NCBI GenBank assembly: GCA_002331625.1
Contig: DCZN01000030.1
Span: 9,608 to 14,810, forward strand
Reading direction: 5' to 3'
DNA length: 5,203 nt
Source: Nitrospira sp. UBA2083
Lineage (GTDB): Bacteria > Nitrospirota > Nitrospiria > Nitrospirales > Nitrospiraceae
The translations under genes and the position numbers were made by a program. The notes beneath the pieces were generated by a model. That model was not told the DNA's origin and made no database searches. It worked only from the letters and a program-made list of their open reading frames with translations. Shown here one piece after another: positions 4,448 to 5,203 of the stretch (within the stretch, counting starts at the first letter, position 1; the number at the start of each line of letters is the position of its first letter).

Positions 4448-5203
4448 CTAGGAAGCTGCGAGAACCCCAGCAATACAACCGGTCAGCAATGTCGTCAAAA
4501 AGGCGGTCCACAAGGCACGCAGTCCGAGGAGCGAGATCTCTTTTGCTCGATGCGGCACCAATGCGGAGATGCCGCCGACGAAGATGCCCATGCTTGCCAC
4601 ATGCACGAATCCGCAGAGGGCATAGGTCATGGTCGTGAGGGACCGTGGAGAGAGCGGCGGCGGAGACGCGGCTTGCACGGCGGCCAACTTGAAATAGGCC
4701 GCGACTTCCGTCTCGATGAACCGTGACCCCAGCAAGTCTGCGCCGATCTGCCATTCCTCAGGGCGGAGACCGAGGAGCACGGCGAACGGCCAGGTCAGCC
4801 AGGCGAGGATCCGTGTGACGGAAAGAGGCGCTCCACCGATCGTAGGAAGCTGTGCTAGCGCCAAATCGACCAGCGCTTCCAATCCAAGAAACACGATCAG
4901 TAAGGCCGCAATGCCGACGGCCATTTTCATTCCCTGTCCTGCGCCATCGATTAACGCGACGATGAAGTTGGAGGGCGGCGGGCTCACTTCGCCGTTGGAT
5001 GCAGGCAATGAGTCCCGCTCAGTGGCGTCAGAGGGCACGCCATTCAACGTCACGGGTTGGCCATCTTCGGGAAGTGTGAGTTTGCTGATGAGTACTGCGC
5101 AAGGAATCGAAATGAGTGATGCGGAAATCAAATGTCCGGCGATCTGAGGTACTGTATGTTGCAGCGCCGACACGTAGATGCCCATGACGGTGCTTGCCAC
5201 GGT
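4448..5203 (-). CDS. Concentrative nucleoside transporter (NupC/CNT family), C-terminal part
   Basis: The frame is open to the right edge, giving 252 codons; family members are about 400-430 residues, so the N-terminal part, including the first substrate-binding hairpin, lies outside. An apparent GTG start at 5200 is internal. Seen, counting that GTG as residue 1: AGHLISASLISIPCAVLISKLTLPE (21-45), a hydrophilic loop (46-77), LIDGAGQGMKMAVGIAALLI (83-102), WPFAVLLGLRPEEW (137-150), GSRFIETEVAAY (158-169), YALCGFVHVASMGIFVGG (193-210), SALVPHRAKEI and a final membrane segment. These follow the C-terminal CNT gate domain in order. The family imports nucleosides through the inner membrane with Na+ or H+. 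The NEFVAY-type motif reads TEVAAY, and the Asn of the CGFAN motif is His200, so substrate range may differ. It ends with a TAG followed by a terminator-like hairpin. Confidence 0.92.
   Translation of the reverse strand, partial: TVASTVMGIYVSALQHTVPQIAGHLISASLISIPCAVLISKLTLPEDGQPVTLNGVPSDATERDSLPASNGEVSPPPSNFIVALIDGAGQGMKMAVGIAALLIVFLGLEALVDLALAQLPTIGGAPLSVTRILAWLTWPFAVLLGLRPEEWQIGADLLGSRFIETEVAAYFKLAAVQAASPPPLSPRSLTTMTYALCGFVHVASMGIFVGGISALVPHRAKEISLLGLRALWTAFLTTLLTGCIAGVLAAS

Noticed and set aside
4398..4754. 118-residue minus-strand ORF and 4716-5147 plus-strand ORF overlapping the nucleoside transporter
   Set aside because: The CNT frame is supported by family motifs along its length; these frames give Arg- or Ser/Pro-rich products without ribosome binding sites.

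Overview
This is bacterial chromosomal DNA with moderately high GC, tight coding and strong Shine-Dalgarno sequences (AAGGAGGA, AAAGGAGGA, AGGAGG). The signal-peptide protein and the transporter families fit a free-living Gram-negative bacterium. My impression is a Nitrospira-like (Nitrospirota) or proteobacterial genome. That is a guess from protein style; no marker gene in the window fixes the taxon.

Layout. (1) 1-545, minus strand: N-terminal third of an NAD(P)-dependent aldehyde dehydrogenase, cut by the left edge. (2) 546-776: divergent intergenic region holding a TATAAT-type -10 for the dehydrogenase, two overlapping dyads in its leader, and a separate perfect 15-bp dyad upstream of the next gene. 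(3) 780-2045, plus strand: a complete 12-TM major facilitator transporter of the TetA-like DHA1 branch. (4) 2046-2663: 618 bases with no recognisable gene. It holds two weak small ORFs joined by a TAATG overlap, a terminator-like hairpin and a candidate promoter. (5) 2664-3536, plus strand: an exported protein of unknown function with six cysteines in the mature part and C2-like acidic motifs. (6) 3537-3800: convergent spacer in which I see no gene. (7) 3801-4193, minus strand: a small protein resembling the dimeric alpha-beta barrel / antibiotic biosynthesis monooxygenase fold. (8) 4194-4447: spacer with a short dyad, an orphan ribosome binding site plus nine-codon ORF on the plus strand, and a terminator-like hairpin on the minus strand. 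(9) 4448-5203, minus strand: C-terminal part of a concentrative (NupC/CNT-type) nucleoside transporter, cut by the right edge.

The genes do not form an evident pathway or operon. They are mostly single transcription units in alternating directions. I see no CRISPR array, phage, transposase, toxin-antitoxin or defence gene, and no sign of a new multi-gene system. The observations most worth checking are changed functional residues in both transporters, the unassigned secreted protein, and the operator-like dyads.
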